A stretch of 64,000 bases of DNA from Actinomycetales bacterium (lineage in GTDB: Bacteria; Actinomycetota; Actinomycetes; Nanopelagicales; Nanopelagicaceae): NCBI GenBank assembly GCA_018970885.1, contig JAGWVL010000002.1, forward strand, positions 1 to 64,000, read 5' to 3'. Under the pieces are notes generated by a model that worked only from the letters and a program-made list of their open reading frames with translations, was not told the origin of the DNA and did not search any database. How positions within the stretch are numbered: the first letter of the stretch is position 1; the number at the start of each line of letters is the position of its first letter. Both the position numbers and the translations under genes were made by a program. Below, in pieces: positions 27,089 to 36,567 of this stretch.

Positions 27089-27512
27089 ATTCTTTAGCAT
27101 TATTACTTGTAATGAGCCAGTAAGGCGTTGGGTCTCTTGGGTCTGAAATCTGGAGTTTGAGGCCTTTGCTCGACCAAAAACGAATCGCTAAGTACGCAGA
27201 TGCATCAGCTTCTCGAGTTCTGATGGATTTCATTTCAATCGGTGTCAAAGCGATTACATCGCCTATATAGGTGTGTTCGATTCGTGCAGCGCCTACTCGA
27301 AGTACATTTTCATCAACCTCGATCGTCAATGCGGTTTTAAAATACACTACAACTACCCAGATACTCAGTAGGCCTAAACTAACAAGTGCAGGTGTATTTC
27401 CCAGAGCGGCCCAAATCGACATGACTAAAGAGAGAATCAAAAAGTACACAAAGGCGATTAGCCACAGTGGTGCACGGATCACTTCTTTATATCTCACACC
27501 TTTTTCTGGCAT
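27066..27512 (-). CDS. DUF3093 family membrane protein
   Basis: A 148-residue protein with two adjacent membrane spans near the N-terminus (about residues 17-37 and 43-62) and a soluble C-terminal domain (YIGDVIALTPIEMKSIRTRE ... PTPYWLITS). This matches DUF3093, an actinobacterial family of unknown role found beside dut. The open frame continues upstream, but M-P-E-K-G-V-R-Y is the natural start: TACGGT lies exactly 6 bases upstream (27519-27524), giving a leaderless transcript, and longer forms would run into the divergent thioesterase gene. Confidence 0.85.
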   Translation of the reverse strand: MPEKGVRYKEVIRAPLWLIAFVYFLILSLVMSIWAALGNTPALVSLGLLSIWVVVVYFKTALTIEVDENVLRVGAARIEHTYIGDVIALTPIEMKSIRTREADASAYLAIRFWSSKGLKLQISDPRDPTPYWLITSNNAKELIKALKA

Positions 27513-27518
27513 AGGATT

Positions 27519-27546
27519 ACCGTATCGGATATCTAAGGAGTAAAGT
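27519..27546. promoter_or_regulatory. Divergent leaderless promoters of DUF3093 and the thioesterase gene
   Basis: On the minus strand TACGGT (27524-27519) lies 6 bases before ATG 27512. On the plus strand TAAAGT (27541-27546) lies 6 bases before ATG 27553. Both fit the TANNNT rule, so two promoters sit back to back within 40 bases. Confidence 0.55.
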
Positions 27547-27552
27547 TCGGGT

Positions 27553-28137
27553 ATGGCACGTATTCCAAGTACGACAGCACCTGAGGGAGCGTCGATTCCG
27601 AAGCGCCATCCATTAGCTCCCATTGTCGGAAGCAAAATCCCATCTCATTTTGGCCACTGCTTTGGCTGTGGTGATCTGCATCCAACAGGTTTGCACTTAG
27701 TTGCTTATGCAGGTGCAGGTCTTGACATCACCGCTGAGTTCACCGTTAACGAAAATCATCAAGGTGCTCCTGGTCTAGCCCACGGAGGTCTCTTATCTTT
27801 AGCTTTTGATGAAGCTTTAGGAAAGTTGATGTGGTTACTTCGCGCACCTGCTGTCACTGGACGGCTAGAAACAGATTTCATAAAACCAGTTCCAATTGGA
27901 TCTACTTTGCATATCACCGCAGAGATAACTGGACAAGTCAATCGCAAGGTTTACACATCTGCTATTGGCCGATTGAACTCAATAGATGGAGAGATTGCGG
28001 TAAGGGCTGCTGCGCTCTTTATTACTGTACCAATGGATCACTTTATGAATAATGCACCCAAGGAGTATTTAGAACAGATTGCAAAAACTCCTGAACTCAT
28101 GGCCTTTGTAGATCCAACCTTTGAGGTTAATCCTTGA
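27553..28137 (+). CDS. PaaI-type hotdog-fold thioesterase
   Basis: A 194-residue protein with one hotdog domain (about residues 35-160). GAPGLAHGGLLSLAFDEALG holds the HGG motif and catalytic acidic residue of the PaaI/4HBT acyl-CoA thioesterases, and FGCGDLHPTGLHL is typical of the subgroup. It probably hydrolyses an acyl- or aryl-CoA; the substrate cannot be read from the sequence. Leaderless ATG after TAAAGT. Coupled to dut through overlapping stop and start. Confidence 0.82.
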   Translation: MARIPSTTAPEGASIPKRHPLAPIVGSKIPSHFGHCFGCGDLHPTGLHLVAYAGAGLDITAEFTVNENHQGAPGLAHGGLLSLAFDEALGKLMWLLRAPAVTGRLETDFIKPVPIGSTLHITAEITGQVNRKVYTSAIGRLNSIDGEIAVRAAALFITVPMDHFMNNAPKEYLEQIAKTPELMAFVDPTFEVNP

Positions 28138-28583
28138 GCATGAAAAATCTTCAGGTACTGATTACTCGTCTCGATGATTCGATTCCATTGCCAACTTATG
28201 CAAAGGGAGGCGATGCCGGTGCCGACATTGTCTCGCGCATAGATATCACCCTAAAGCCAGGGGAGAGAGCTCTCGTTCCCACTGGAATTTCGATAGCGTT
28301 ACCAGATGGTTACGCCGCCTTTGTGCATCCTCGCTCTGGTTTGGCGATTAAACATGGCGTAACTATGGTGAACGCCCCAGGAACAGTAGATGCAGGATTT
28401 AGGGGCGAGCTTCAATGCATCATGATTAATCATGATGCACACGAGTCAATTACCTTTAAAAAAGGGGATCGAATCGCACAACTTGTTATTCAAAAGGTTG
28501 AGCAAGCAGAGTTTGTTGAAGTGCGGGATTTGCCAGGTTCTGGTCGAGGTACGGGTGGCTTTGGATCGACGGGACGTTCATGA
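28134..28583 (+). CDS. dut: dUTP diphosphatase
   Basis: Trimeric dUTPase that keeps uracil out of DNA and supplies dUMP. The 149 residues contain all five motifs: DAGADIVS, PRSGLAIKHG, GTVDAGFRGEL, GDRIAQLVIQKV and the C-terminal GRGTGGFGSTG. TTG 28134 is favoured because GAGG lies 8 bases upstream and it overlaps the thioesterase stop; ATG 28140 is possible. Overlaps the next gene by 4 bases. Confidence 0.96.
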   Translation: MSMKNLQVLITRLDDSIPLPTYAKGGDAGADIVSRIDITLKPGERALVPTGISIALPDGYAAFVHPRSGLAIKHGVTMVNAPGTVDAGFRGELQCIMINHDAHESITFKKGDRIAQLVIQKVEQAEFVEVRDLPGSGRGTGGFGSTGRS

Positions 28584-29200
28584 GTCAACATAATGAGGAT
28601 CGTGACAAGGTAGTTAATGCCTTAGGTGGAAAAAAGGGCCTCATAGATTCTGGTGTTCCTTCAATCATTTTTCTTATTGTCTTCAACATTTCAAAAGAGG
28701 TAAACACAGCTATCATGTCGGCTTTGGCCCTTTCATTGATACTTGCGATTTTTAGATTGATTAAGAAGGACACTATCCAACACTCTGTTTCTGGAGTAAT
28801 CGGTGTCTTGATATGTGCCTACTTTGCAAATAAGAGTGGAAATGCATCAGATTTCTACATCCCAAAGTTGCTCACAAATCTGGGTTACGGAACTGTTTAT
28901 CTGATCGCAAACCTAGTGGGATGGCCAATTTTAGGTGTCGTATTAGGACCACTACTTGGTGAGAACTTTACCTGGCGCAATAACCCTGCTCGTAAGCGAA
29001 TGTATGTTAAAGCCAGTTGGATTTGGGTTGTGATGTTCTTTTCTCGTATTGCAGTTCAATACCCAATTTACAAGAGCGGCAATGTTAATCTGCTGGGAAC
29101 TGTGAACTTAGCGATGGGGTATCCATTGTTTTTTGCAGCAGCATATGGAACCTGGTTAGTGATTAAATCCGGTCCACCTGCTGTAAAAGTAAATGATTAA
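28580..29200 (+). CDS. DUF3159 family membrane protein
   Basis: A 206-residue polytopic protein with about 5-6 membrane spans and conserved polar stretches FTWRNNPARKRMYVKASW and the Asp/Lys-rich ends. It belongs to DUF3159, an actinobacterial family found beside dut and the TrkA-type regulators; its role is unknown, though the context with K+ regulators suggests ion transport. ATGA overlap with dut. The stop shares TTAA with the convergent trkA gene. Confidence 0.82.
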   Translation: MSQHNEDRDKVVNALGGKKGLIDSGVPSIIFLIVFNISKEVNTAIMSALALSLILAIFRLIKKDTIQHSVSGVIGVLICAYFANKSGNASDFYIPKLLTNLGYGTVYLIANLVGWPILGVVLGPLLGENFTWRNNPARKRMYVKASWIWVVMFFSRIAVQYPIYKSGNVNLLGTVNLAMGYPLFFAAAYGTWLVIKSGPPAVKVND

Positions 29201-29853
29201 GAGATAAAGCAAGACTTAATCAGTGCTTCAGCATCAGCAGATGCAACAAAGAGAAGTTCATCCCCAGCAGCAAATACATCGTGAGCCTTTGCGGTTATTA
29301 CCCTTCCATCTCGAACAATTGCAGCCAAAACGGCATTTTCAGGAAGTTCAATCTCCTCAACGGTCTTGCCAATACATGCAGAGCCATCTGGAAGGGTGAG
29401 TTCTACAAGATTTGCTTGGCCTTTTTTAAATGAGAAGAGTCGTACGACATCGCCGACGCTAACCGCCTCTTCAACAAGTGCGGCAATGATTCGTGGAGTT
29501 GAAACCGCAACATCTACACCCCACGATGAATCAAATAACCATTCATTCTTTGGGTGATTGATACGTGCAACCACACGCGGAACACCGTACTCAGTCTTTC
29601 CTAGAAGTGAGGTCACTAGGTTTGCCTTGTCATCACCGGTTGCCGCAACTAAAACCTGGCAATTATTGAGATGAGCGTTATCAAGTGCGGTGATTTCGCA
29701 GGCATCGGCCATGAGCCACTCTGCATCAGGGACACTTTCAAGTTTAAGCGCCTTTGGATCCTTATCGATTAATAGAACTTGATGACCATTATCTAGAAGT
29801 TCGCGAGCGATGGCTCTACCCACATTTCCAGCACCTGCGATTGCAATTCTCAT
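29197..29853 (-). CDS. TrkA-type potassium uptake regulator (CeoC-like)
   Basis: A 218-residue RCK protein: N-terminal NAD-binding Rossmann fold (M-R-I-A-I-A-G-A-G-N-V-G-R-A-I-A; acidic dinucleotide-binding residue in LLIDKD) and C-terminal TrkA_C domain (VVELTLPDGSACIG-like region, IVRDGRVITA). Such subunits gate Trk/Ktr K+ channels in response to nucleotides. It overlaps the second TrkA-like gene by 4 bases, giving the CeoB-CeoC pair known from mycobacteria. No channel subunit is encoded in the window. Confidence 0.88.
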   Translation of the reverse strand: MRIAIAGAGNVGRAIARELLDNGHQVLLIDKDPKALKLESVPDAEWLMADACEITALDNAHLNNCQVLVAATGDDKANLVTSLLGKTEYGVPRVVARINHPKNEWLFDSSWGVDVAVSTPRIIAALVEEAVSVGDVVRLFSFKKGQANLVELTLPDGSACIGKTVEEIELPENAVLAAIVRDGRVITAKAHDVFAAGDELLFVASADAEALIKSCFIS

Positions 29854-30518
29854 GCACGTTCACCTTCCGGGGTACTTGCAAGGATTTCTTCAGTGCGAGC
29901 TAAATCAGTATCAGAGACCATGACATGGATTAAGTCACCTTGCTGCAAGACGGTGTGCTCATCGGGGATTTGTCCTTCTCCGAGTCTAGTAATAAATGCG
30001 ACACGTGCAGGTGTTAAGTCATCGATCAGAAGAATTGGGCGTCCATACCAATCCTGGTGCGGATGGACTTCGCACAACTGAACCATTCCTGTTGCATCTC
30101 GCCATTCGGAGCGAGAGCCTTCCGGAACTAGTCGACGCAGAATTTGATCAGTTGCCCATAAAACAGTCGCAACCGTTGGAATACCTAAGCGTTGGTAAAT
30201 TTCTGCACGACCTGGATCATAAATTCGGGCGACAACATTTTGTACGCCATATGTTTCGCGAGCAACACGTGCCGCCAAAATGTTTGAGTTGTCGCCATTA
30301 CTTACAGCCGCAAATGCATCGGCTTCTTGGATACCAGCCTCAAGAAGTGTGTCTCGATCAAAGCCAACTCCTGTAACTGTACGTCCTTTGAAGTTTGGGC
30401 CTAAGCGACGAAATGCTTCGCGGGCCTGGTCAATGACGGAAACTGTATGTCCTGCGGCTTCGAGCTCTGTGGCCAGTGATGATCCAACTCGACCGCAACC
30501 CATGATGACTACGTTCAC
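29850..30518 (-). CDS. TrkA-type potassium uptake regulator (CeoB-like)
   Basis: A 222-residue RCK protein starting V-N-V-V-I-M-G-C-G-R-V-G-S, followed by the dinucleotide acidic residue in VSVIDQ and a C-terminal TrkA_C domain (ILLIDDLTPARVAF ... LQQGDLIHVMV). The open frame extends to 30560, but GTG 30518 is chosen: TAAGTT (30531-30526) lies exactly 7 bases upstream, the protein then begins at the Rossmann strand, and the extension would overlap the divergent methyltransferase gene. First gene of the two-gene trkA operon. Confidence 0.88.
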   Translation of the reverse strand: MNVVIMGCGRVGSSLATELEAAGHTVSVIDQAREAFRRLGPNFKGRTVTGVGFDRDTLLEAGIQEADAFAAVSNGDNSNILAARVARETYGVQNVVARIYDPGRAEIYQRLGIPTVATVLWATDQILRRLVPEGSRSEWRDATGMVQLCEVHPHQDWYGRPILLIDDLTPARVAFITRLGEGQIPDEHTVLQQGDLIHVMVSDTDLARTEEILASTPEGERA

Positions 30519-30525
30519 AGGATGT

Positions 30526-30543
30526 AACTTACACCCATAAACT
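30526..30543. promoter_or_regulatory. Back-to-back leaderless promoters of trkA (-) and the RNA methyltransferase (+)
   Basis: Minus strand: TAAGTT (30531-30526), 7 bases before GTG 30518. Plus strand: TAAACT (30538-30543), 7 bases before ATG 30551. The two start codons are only 32 bases apart, so the divergent promoters must overlap and exclude each other. Confidence 0.6.
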
Positions 30544-30550
30544 TCCTTCC

Positions 30551-31765
30551 ATGGCATCAAACAAGAGTTCAGCCCTAAAAATCGGTGATTTAATCGAACT
30601 CACTATTGAAAAAGTGGCACACGGCGGACATTTCATCGCCCGTCACGAAGGGGCTGTAATTTTCGTTCGCCATGCAATCCCTGGTGAAAAATGCATCATT
30701 GAAATTACAAGTACTGGTTCCTCCTTTATTCGCGCCGATGTTGTAGGCGTAATTGAACCTTCGCAATTTAGAGTAGAGCCGCCATGTAAATATTCCCATC
30801 GCACAGGTTGTGGCGGGTGCGATTTCCAACACATAAACACCGCCCATCAACGGACCCTGAAGTCACATGTCATCACCGAGCAATTCTCAAGAATTGCAAA
30901 GAAGGAAATAAGTGTTGAAGTTGAAGATATTGGAAGTCCTCTAGGGTGGAGAACTCGGGCTATTGCCACAACCAATGGCAGTGGAAAGTTAGGTTTCTAT
31001 AAATCACGATCTCACTCCATCGAAGCGGTAGACAATTGCTTAATCTGTGTAGAAGGTATGAATTTTTCGGAGATTTCCTCCCGAAAGTTTAAGGAAGATC
31101 TTCGCGTCGAGATAAGTGCCTCCAATTTAGGAGAAAGAAGTATTGCTCTAGCCCCAACTCATGACGAGGTAAAAGCCAGACTTACCGAAGGGCCGGCGGT
31201 TTTGCATGAGGTTGTCGCTGGAAAAACACTTGAAGTAAGCCATGAATCATTTTGGCAGAGCCATATCAAAGCTCCTGAAGTTTTAACCGCAGCTGTTCTT
31301 GATTTTGCACAATTGCAGCCGGGGGAGCATGTATTAGATCTCTACGGTGGTGTGGGTCTCTTTACCGCCGCCATGATTGATGTTGTCGGAGACAATGGTC
31401 AAGTAGATTTGATTGAAGGTAGCAAAGTAGCGACGGAGGATGCGCGTCGAAATTTCTCTGCATTTAAAAATATAACTATTGCAACTGGTGATGTCGCCAA
31501 ACATCTGCCTCGAGTATCTACTGCAGATGTTGTCGTACTTGATCCACCACGTGAAGGTGCGGGCAAGGAAGTCATTTCGCTAATTACCAGATTAAAACCT
31601 CGAGCAATTGTGTACGTGGCATGTGATCCAGCTGCTTTAGCCAGAGATACCGCCTATCTTGAAGATCACAGTTATTCACTGGCCGCTTTACGTGCTTTTG
31701 ATCTCTTTCCTATGACACATCACATTGAATGTGTTGCCCTCTACGAGCGTGCTGAGGTATCTTGA
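30551..31765 (+). CDS. RNA (uracil-5-)-methyltransferase, TrmA/RlmD family with Fe-S cluster
   Basis: A 404-residue class of m5U methyltransferase. In order: TRAM domain (about 8-65), iron-sulfur cysteines (CKYSHRTGCGGC, around 85), and a SAM-binding domain (VLDLYGGVGLFTAAM, DPPREGAGKE, catalytic VYVACDPAALARD) near the C-terminus. This resembles RlmD/RumA acting on 23S rRNA, but TrmA-like tRNA activity cannot be excluded, hence no symbol. Leaderless ATG. In mycobacteria the same enzyme lies beside ceoB/ceoC; the APC permease found between them there is missing here. Confidence 0.9.
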   Translation: MASNKSSALKIGDLIELTIEKVAHGGHFIARHEGAVIFVRHAIPGEKCIIEITSTGSSFIRADVVGVIEPSQFRVEPPCKYSHRTGCGGCDFQHINTAHQRTLKSHVITEQFSRIAKKEISVEVEDIGSPLGWRTRAIATTNGSGKLGFYKSRSHSIEAVDNCLICVEGMNFSEISSRKFKEDLRVEISASNLGERSIALAPTHDEVKARLTEGPAVLHEVVAGKTLEVSHESFWQSHIKAPEVLTAAVLDFAQLQPGEHVLDLYGGVGLFTAAMIDVVGDNGQVDLIEGSKVATEDARRNFSAFKNITIATGDVAKHLPRVSTADVVVLDPPREGAGKEVISLITRLKPRAIVYVACDPAALARDTAYLEDHSYSLAALRAFDLFPMTHHIECVALYERAEVS

Positions 31766-31798
31766 GCGCTGGTCAAGTGCATCGACGAAAGGCAGATA

Positions 31799-34441
31799 AT
31801 GAGTAAAAACTCTTTCAACGCAAAGAAGAAATTAGAAGTTGCGGGTAAGAGTTTTGAGATATTTGACATCTCGCAGATTGATGGCGCATCTAACCTTCCT
31901 TATAGCTTGAAGGTACTGCTGGAAAACCTATTGCGCACCGAAGATGGCGCGAATATCACCGTTAATCACATCAAGGCCCTTGCTGGATGGGACCCATCAA
32001 TTGAGCCAGATACAGAGATTCAATTTACGCCTGCTCGCGTAATCATGCAGGATTTCACCGGAGTTCCATGTGTTGTAGATCTTGCAACGATGCGCGAAGC
32101 GATCGTTGATCTTGGGGGAGATCCTTCAAAGGTGAACCCGCTTGCACCAGCTGAACTTGTCATCGATCACTCAGTAATCGCAGATAAGTTTGGAACTAAG
32201 GATTCATTTGAGCAAAACACAGATATTGAATACGAGCGCAATCAAGAGCGCTACCGTTTCTTGCGTTGGGGCCAGACCGCATTTGATGAGTTCAAGGTAG
32301 TTCCACCCGGAACAGGAATTGTTCACCAAGTAAACATCGAGTACCTGGCTCGTGTGGTTATGACACGAACAGTTGATGGAACTCTACGTGCATACCCAGA
32401 TACTGTTGTGGGAACAGATTCACACACAACCATGGTCAACGGACTGGGAGTCCTTGGCTGGGGTGTGGGAGGTATTGAGGCAGAGGCTGCGCTACTGGGA
32501 CAGCCGGTATCGATGTTGATTCCACGAGTTGTCGGGTTCAAGTTAACTGGTGAGCTTCCACTAGGAACAACCGCTACAGATATGGCACTTACTATTACTG
32601 AGATTCTGCGCAAGGTCGGCGTTGTAGGTAAGTTTGTCGAGTTCTTCGGCCCAGGAGTTACCTCTGTTCCCATGGCTAACCGAACAACAATCGGAAACAT
32701 GAGCCCCGAGTACGGGTCAACATGTGCGATCTTCCCAATCGATGAAGAAACTCTTCGCTACCTGCGCCTGACTGGTCGCACAGATGATCAAGTTGCATTG
32801 GTTGAAAAGTACGCAAAGGCTCAAGGAATGTGGCATGACCCAGCTGCGGAGCCACGTTTCTCACAAGTTGTAGAGCTAGATCTTTCAACTGTTGTTCCAT
32901 CTATTTCCGGACCAAAGCGCCCACAGGATCGCATTTCGTTGAGCGATTCAAAGAGCGCATTTGAAAAAATCCTTCCAACTTACTTTGGAGAAAAGACTCA
33001 AAAAAATGAGGTTGCAGCAGGTTCAACTCGTGTTAAAAATGGCGATGTTGTAATCGCTTCAATCACATCATGTACAAATACCTCAAACCCATCTGTCATG
33101 ATCGGTGCGGCTTTGCTGGCTAAAAAGGCGGTTGAGAAGGGTTTGAAATCAAAGCCTTGGGTAAAAACAACGCTGGCCCCAGGATCAAAGGTTGTTACAG
33201 ATTATTACGATCGCGCAGATCTCACTAAGTACATGGAGGCGCTGGGCTTTAACCTTGTTGGTTATGGTTGTGTTACATGTATCGGTAACTCAGGACCACT
33301 TCCTATCGAAATCAGCAAAGCGGTAAATGAAGCAGATCTTGCTGTTACAGCGGTTCTTTCTGGAAACCGAAACTTTGAGGGACGTATTAGCCCAGATGTG
33401 AAGATGAATTACCTAGCTTCGCCACCTTTGGTTGTTGCATATGCAATTGCAGGCACTATGGATCATGATTTTGAGACAGATTCACTTGGAAAGGACACAT
33501 CTGGAAATGATGTATTCCTCAAGGACATCTGGCCATCACCGCAAGAGATTCAAGCTGTTATTGATTCATCAATCTCATCTGAGATGTTTACAAAGGATTA
33601 TGCAACTGTTTTTGAAGGTGATCATCGCTGGAAGTCCCTTGCAACCCCAACGGGTAAGGTCTTTGAGTGGGATGCCAAATCAACCTACGTTCGTAAGCCG
33701 CCTTACTTTGAAGGAATGCCTAAGAACCCCACCCCTGTAACAGATATTTCAGGTGCTCGCGTCTTGGCAGTTCTTGGTGATTCAGTTACAACTGACCACA
33801 TTTCTCCAGCTGGAAACATCAAAGCTGATTCCCCAGCAGGAAAATACTTAGCAGAACATGGAATTGAAAGAGCAGATTTCAACTCGTATGGATCCCGTCG
33901 TGGAAATCACGAGGTAATGATTAGAGGAACATTTGCAAATATTCGTTTAAAGAACCTGTTGCTCAATGGCGTCGAAGGTGGATTTACACGAAACTTCCTG
34001 GCTAATGGTGAGCAAACAACTATTTACGATGCATCAGTTGCATACCAAGCAGCTGGAGTTCCACTAGTAATTCTTGCGGGCAAAGAGTATGGATCAGGGT
34101 CATCACGTGACTGGGCCGCTAAGGGAACTGCATTACTCGGAGTTCGAGCGGTAATCGCTGAGAGTTTTGAACGTATTCACCGTTCTAACTTAATTGGAAT
34201 GGGTGTTCTCCCATTGCAATTCATAGATGGCCAAACCGCTGCATCACTTGGTCTAGATGGAACAGAGATTTACTCCATTACCGGAATCACCGCGCTCAAT
34301 AATGGCGGGATTCCAAAGGAGCTCACCGTTACCGCCGGAGACAAAACATTTACTGCAAAGCTTCGCATCGATACACCAGGCGAGGCTGATTACTACCGCC
34401 ATGGTGGAATCATGCAATATGTACTGCGTTCACTCCTGTAA
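31799..34441 (+). CDS. acnA: Aconitate hydratase A
   Basis: TCA-cycle [4Fe-4S] enzyme converting citrate to isocitrate. The 880 residues show [20 protein letters not shown], two cluster motifs (SCTNTSNPS and [13 protein letters not shown]), the mobile C-terminal swivel domain with [11 protein letters not shown], and the active-site loop [14 protein letters not shown]. Length is normal for AcnA. ATG start with GAAAGG about 6-11 bases upstream, so the mRNA has a leader, unlike most neighbours. Converges on fadB with a 12-base gap. Confidence 0.98.
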   Translation: MSKNSFNAKKKLEVAGKSFEIFDISQIDGASNLPYSLKVLLENLLRTEDGANITVNHIKALAGWDPSIEPDTEIQFTPARVIMQDFTGVPCVVDLATMREAIVDLGGDPSKVNPLAPAELVIDHSVIADKFGTKDSFEQNTDIEYERNQERYRFLRWGQTAFDEFKVVPPGTGIVHQVNIEYLARVVMTRTVDGTLRAYPDTVVGTDSHTTMVNGLGVLGWGVGGIEAEAALLGQPVSMLIPRVVGFKLTGELPLGTTATDMALTITEILRKVGVVGKFVEFFGPGVTSVPMANRTTIGNMSPEYGSTCAIFPIDEETLRYLRLTGRTDDQVALVEKYAKAQGMWHDPAAEPRFSQVVELDLSTVVPSISGPKRPQDRISLSDSKSAFEKILPTYFGEKTQKNEVAAGSTRVKNGDVVIASITSCTNTSNPSVMIGAALLAKKAVEKGLKSKPWVKTTLAPGSKVVTDYYDRADLTKYMEALGFNLVGYGCVTCIGNSGPLPIEISKAVNEADLAVTAVLSGNRNFEGRISPDVKMNYLASPPLVVAYAIAGTMDHDFETDSLGKDTSGNDVFLKDIWPSPQEIQAVIDSSISSEMFTKDYATVFEGDHRWKSLATPTGKVFEWDAKSTYVRKPPYFEGMPKNPTPVTDISGARVLAVLGDSVTTDHISPAGNIKADSPAGKYLAEHGIERADFNSYGSRRGNHEVMIRGTFANIRLKNLLLNGVEGGFTRNFLANGEQTTIYDASVAYQAAGVPLVILAGKEYGSGSSRDWAAKGTALLGVRAVIAESFERIHRSNLIGMGVLPLQFIDGQTAASLGLDGTEIYSITGITALNNGGIPKELTVTAGDKTFTAKLRIDTPGEADYYRHGGIMQYVLRSLL

Positions 34442-34453
34442 GTGTTTTAGCTT

Positions 34454-36565
34454 TTAAGCAGGAAGGGAGGCAACTCCCTTTTCATGGAAACGTTTCCCGG
34501 TTACCGACTGGCTAATTCCTTCGCGATCTAGATAGGGCAGGATTCCCCCTAAGTGCATCGGCCATCCAGCGCCCATCAACATACACAGATCAATCTCCGC
34601 CGCCGTTGTTACAACGCCTTCATCCAACATCATGCGAGCTTCCTCAGCTAACGCCTTCAGTGCACGCGCACGAACCTGCTCGGCGGTAGATGGAGTTGAA
34701 CCCTTTTCGATCAGAGCAAGTGCTGCCGGGTTTGCACCGACTGATCCATCTTCACCTTTTATGTAGAAGTTACGAACCCCCTCTTTAACCATGCGCTGCA
34801 TAGTGGGGGAGATTCGGTAACGAGCTCCGAGGTTTTTGTGCAAGGTCTCTGACACATGTAGCGCAACACCAGGACCTACAAGATCTAACAATTGGAATGG
34901 AGACATGGGAAAGCCGATCTCCATCATTGCCGCATCGGCAATAGCAGGAGATGTTCCTTCATCAACTGCATCGGTGACTTCACCCATGAAACGAGTCAGC
35001 AAGCGATTGACGACAAAGCCAGGTGCATCCTTGCAAATAATCATTGTCTTCTTGAGCTCTTTGCCGACAGCAATAGCAGTGGCAGTTGTCGCATCATCAG
35101 TTGTTGATGTGCGGGCAACTTCTAATAACGGCATAACTGCAACTGGATTAAAGAAGTGGAAGCCAATGACGCGCTCTGGATTTTTTAATCCTTCAGTCAT
35201 ACGCTCAACTGAAAGGGAAGAGGTGTTTGTTGCTAGAACACATTCAGGAGAAATGATGGTCTCGAGCTTCTTAAATAACTCTTGCTTGAGCGAAAGCTCC
35301 TCAAAGATTGCTTCGATGACAAAGTCGCATCCAGCAAATACTGATTGATCGGCAGAACCAGAGACTAGAAGTGATAATCGCCCAGCAGATTCTGGACTCA
35401 TTTTCTTCTTCTCAACTAGCTTTGCGAGTTCATTGTGCACCCACGCAACACCCTTATCAGCACGGGCTTGATCAATATCTGTCATCACAACAGGACACTT
35501 AAGGTTGCGCACCATGAGCAGAGCCAACTGTGAGGCCATCAATCCCGCACCAACAACACCAACTTTGGTTACCTTACGAGCAAGTGCGGGTTTTGGTGCA
35601 CCCTCAACCTTCTTGCGCTTCTTCTGAATCAAATTAAATGCATACAAGGAGGCGCGTAGGGGATCAGACATTGTTAAATCAGCAAGTACCTGATCCTCAG
35701 CATCAAAACCTTCACCTAATGTGTTTGTTCGAGCCGCTGCAATAAGCTCTAGCGCTTTCGTAGGTGCTGCGATTTGCGCACCGCCGTACTTCTTGAGTGC
35801 AGCCGCCTTTCCTGTAGCTAGAGCACTTTCCCACGCAGGATCGTTGCTGTAATCAGCGCGCTCGATCTTATTGGTTCCATTTAAAACATTAACGGCAAAG
35901 CCAATAGAGCGTTCTAAGAAATCCGCTGGCTCAAACATCGCATCGACAACGCCAAGTTTCAGAGCATCCTTTGCCTTCATCATTGTGTTGTTGTTTAAAG
36001 CGTTGAGAATGATTACCTGAACTGCACGCTCCGGCCCAATTAACTTCGGCAGGATTGTCGCCCCGCCCCAGCCCGGAACTAGACCAAGAAAAACCTCTGG
36101 CAGTGCGGTAAATGCAGTTGATGCGACTGTGCGGTAGTGACAGTGAAGTCCAACTTCAAGACCACCGCCAAGGGCAAGACCATTAATAAAAGCAAAGGTA
36201 GGAATAGAACTTTCACCTAGCCGGCGAAATACATCATGACCTAACTTTCCAATTGCCAATGATTGGCTGCGTTCACTCAAAAATGAAAGCGCTGAAAGAT
36301 CAGCACCTGCGGCAAAGATAAATGGCTTGCCTGTAATTGCAATCGCTGCCGGTTTGCGTGCGATCGCATCTGTAATCGCTGCATCGAGTGCTTTTACAGA
36401 TTGTGGTCCAAAGGTATTGGGACGGTTGTGGTCATGTCCATTGTCCAAAGTAATTAAGGCCATCGATCCTTTGCCACCAAAGGCGGCAAGATCAATATCG
36501 CGAACTAAGGCATTGGTGACAACCTCTTCAGGCGCACCAGCTGGAAGAGTGATATCTGCGCTCAT
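34454..36565 (-). CDS. fadB: Fatty acid oxidation alpha subunit: enoyl-CoA hydratase / 3-hydroxyacyl-CoA dehydrogenase
   Basis: A 703-residue fusion. The N-terminal crotonase domain (about 1-280) carries FAAGADLSALSF and LALGGGLEVGLHC for the oxyanion hole and PEVFLGLVPGWGG with a catalytic Glu. Next comes the NAD-binding 3-hydroxyacyl-CoA dehydrogenase domain (VGVVGAGLMASQ, around 330) with the catalytic His in GFHFFNPVAVMPL and two C-terminal HAD domains. Start M-S-A-D-I-T at 36565, two bases after fadA, is preferred over a longer form. With the thiolase it forms the trifunctional beta-oxidation complex. Confidence 0.94.
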   Translation of the reverse strand: MSADITLPAGAPEEVVTNALVRDIDLAAFGGKGSMALITLDNGHDHNRPNTFGPQSVKALDAAITDAIARKPAAIAITGKPFIFAAGADLSALSFLSERSQSLAIGKLGHDVFRRLGESSIPTFAFINGLALGGGLEVGLHCHYRTVASTAFTALPEVFLGLVPGWGGATILPKLIGPERAVQVIILNALNNNTMMKAKDALKLGVVDAMFEPADFLERSIGFAVNVLNGTNKIERADYSNDPAWESALATGKAAALKKYGGAQIAAPTKALELIAAARTNTLGEGFDAEDQVLADLTMSDPLRASLYAFNLIQKKRKKVEGAPKPALARKVTKVGVVGAGLMASQLALLMVRNLKCPVVMTDIDQARADKGVAWVHNELAKLVEKKKMSPESAGRLSLLVSGSADQSVFAGCDFVIEAIFEELSLKQELFKKLETIISPECVLATNTSSLSVERMTEGLKNPERVIGFHFFNPVAVMPLLEVARTSTTDDATTATAIAVGKELKKTMIICKDAPGFVVNRLLTRFMGEVTDAVDEGTSPAIADAAMMEIGFPMSPFQLLDLVGPGVALHVSETLHKNLGARYRISPTMQRMVKEGVRNFYIKGEDGSVGANPAALALIEKGSTPSTAEQVRARALKALAEEARMMLDEGVVTTAAEIDLCMLMGAGWPMHLGGILPYLDREGISQSVTGKRFHEKGVASLPA

Positions 36566-36567
36566 GA

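Noticed and set aside
34836-35348. 170-codon open frame antisense to fadB
   Set aside because: Composition is Ser/Thr-rich shadow coding opposite a well-conserved gene, with no recognisable domain.
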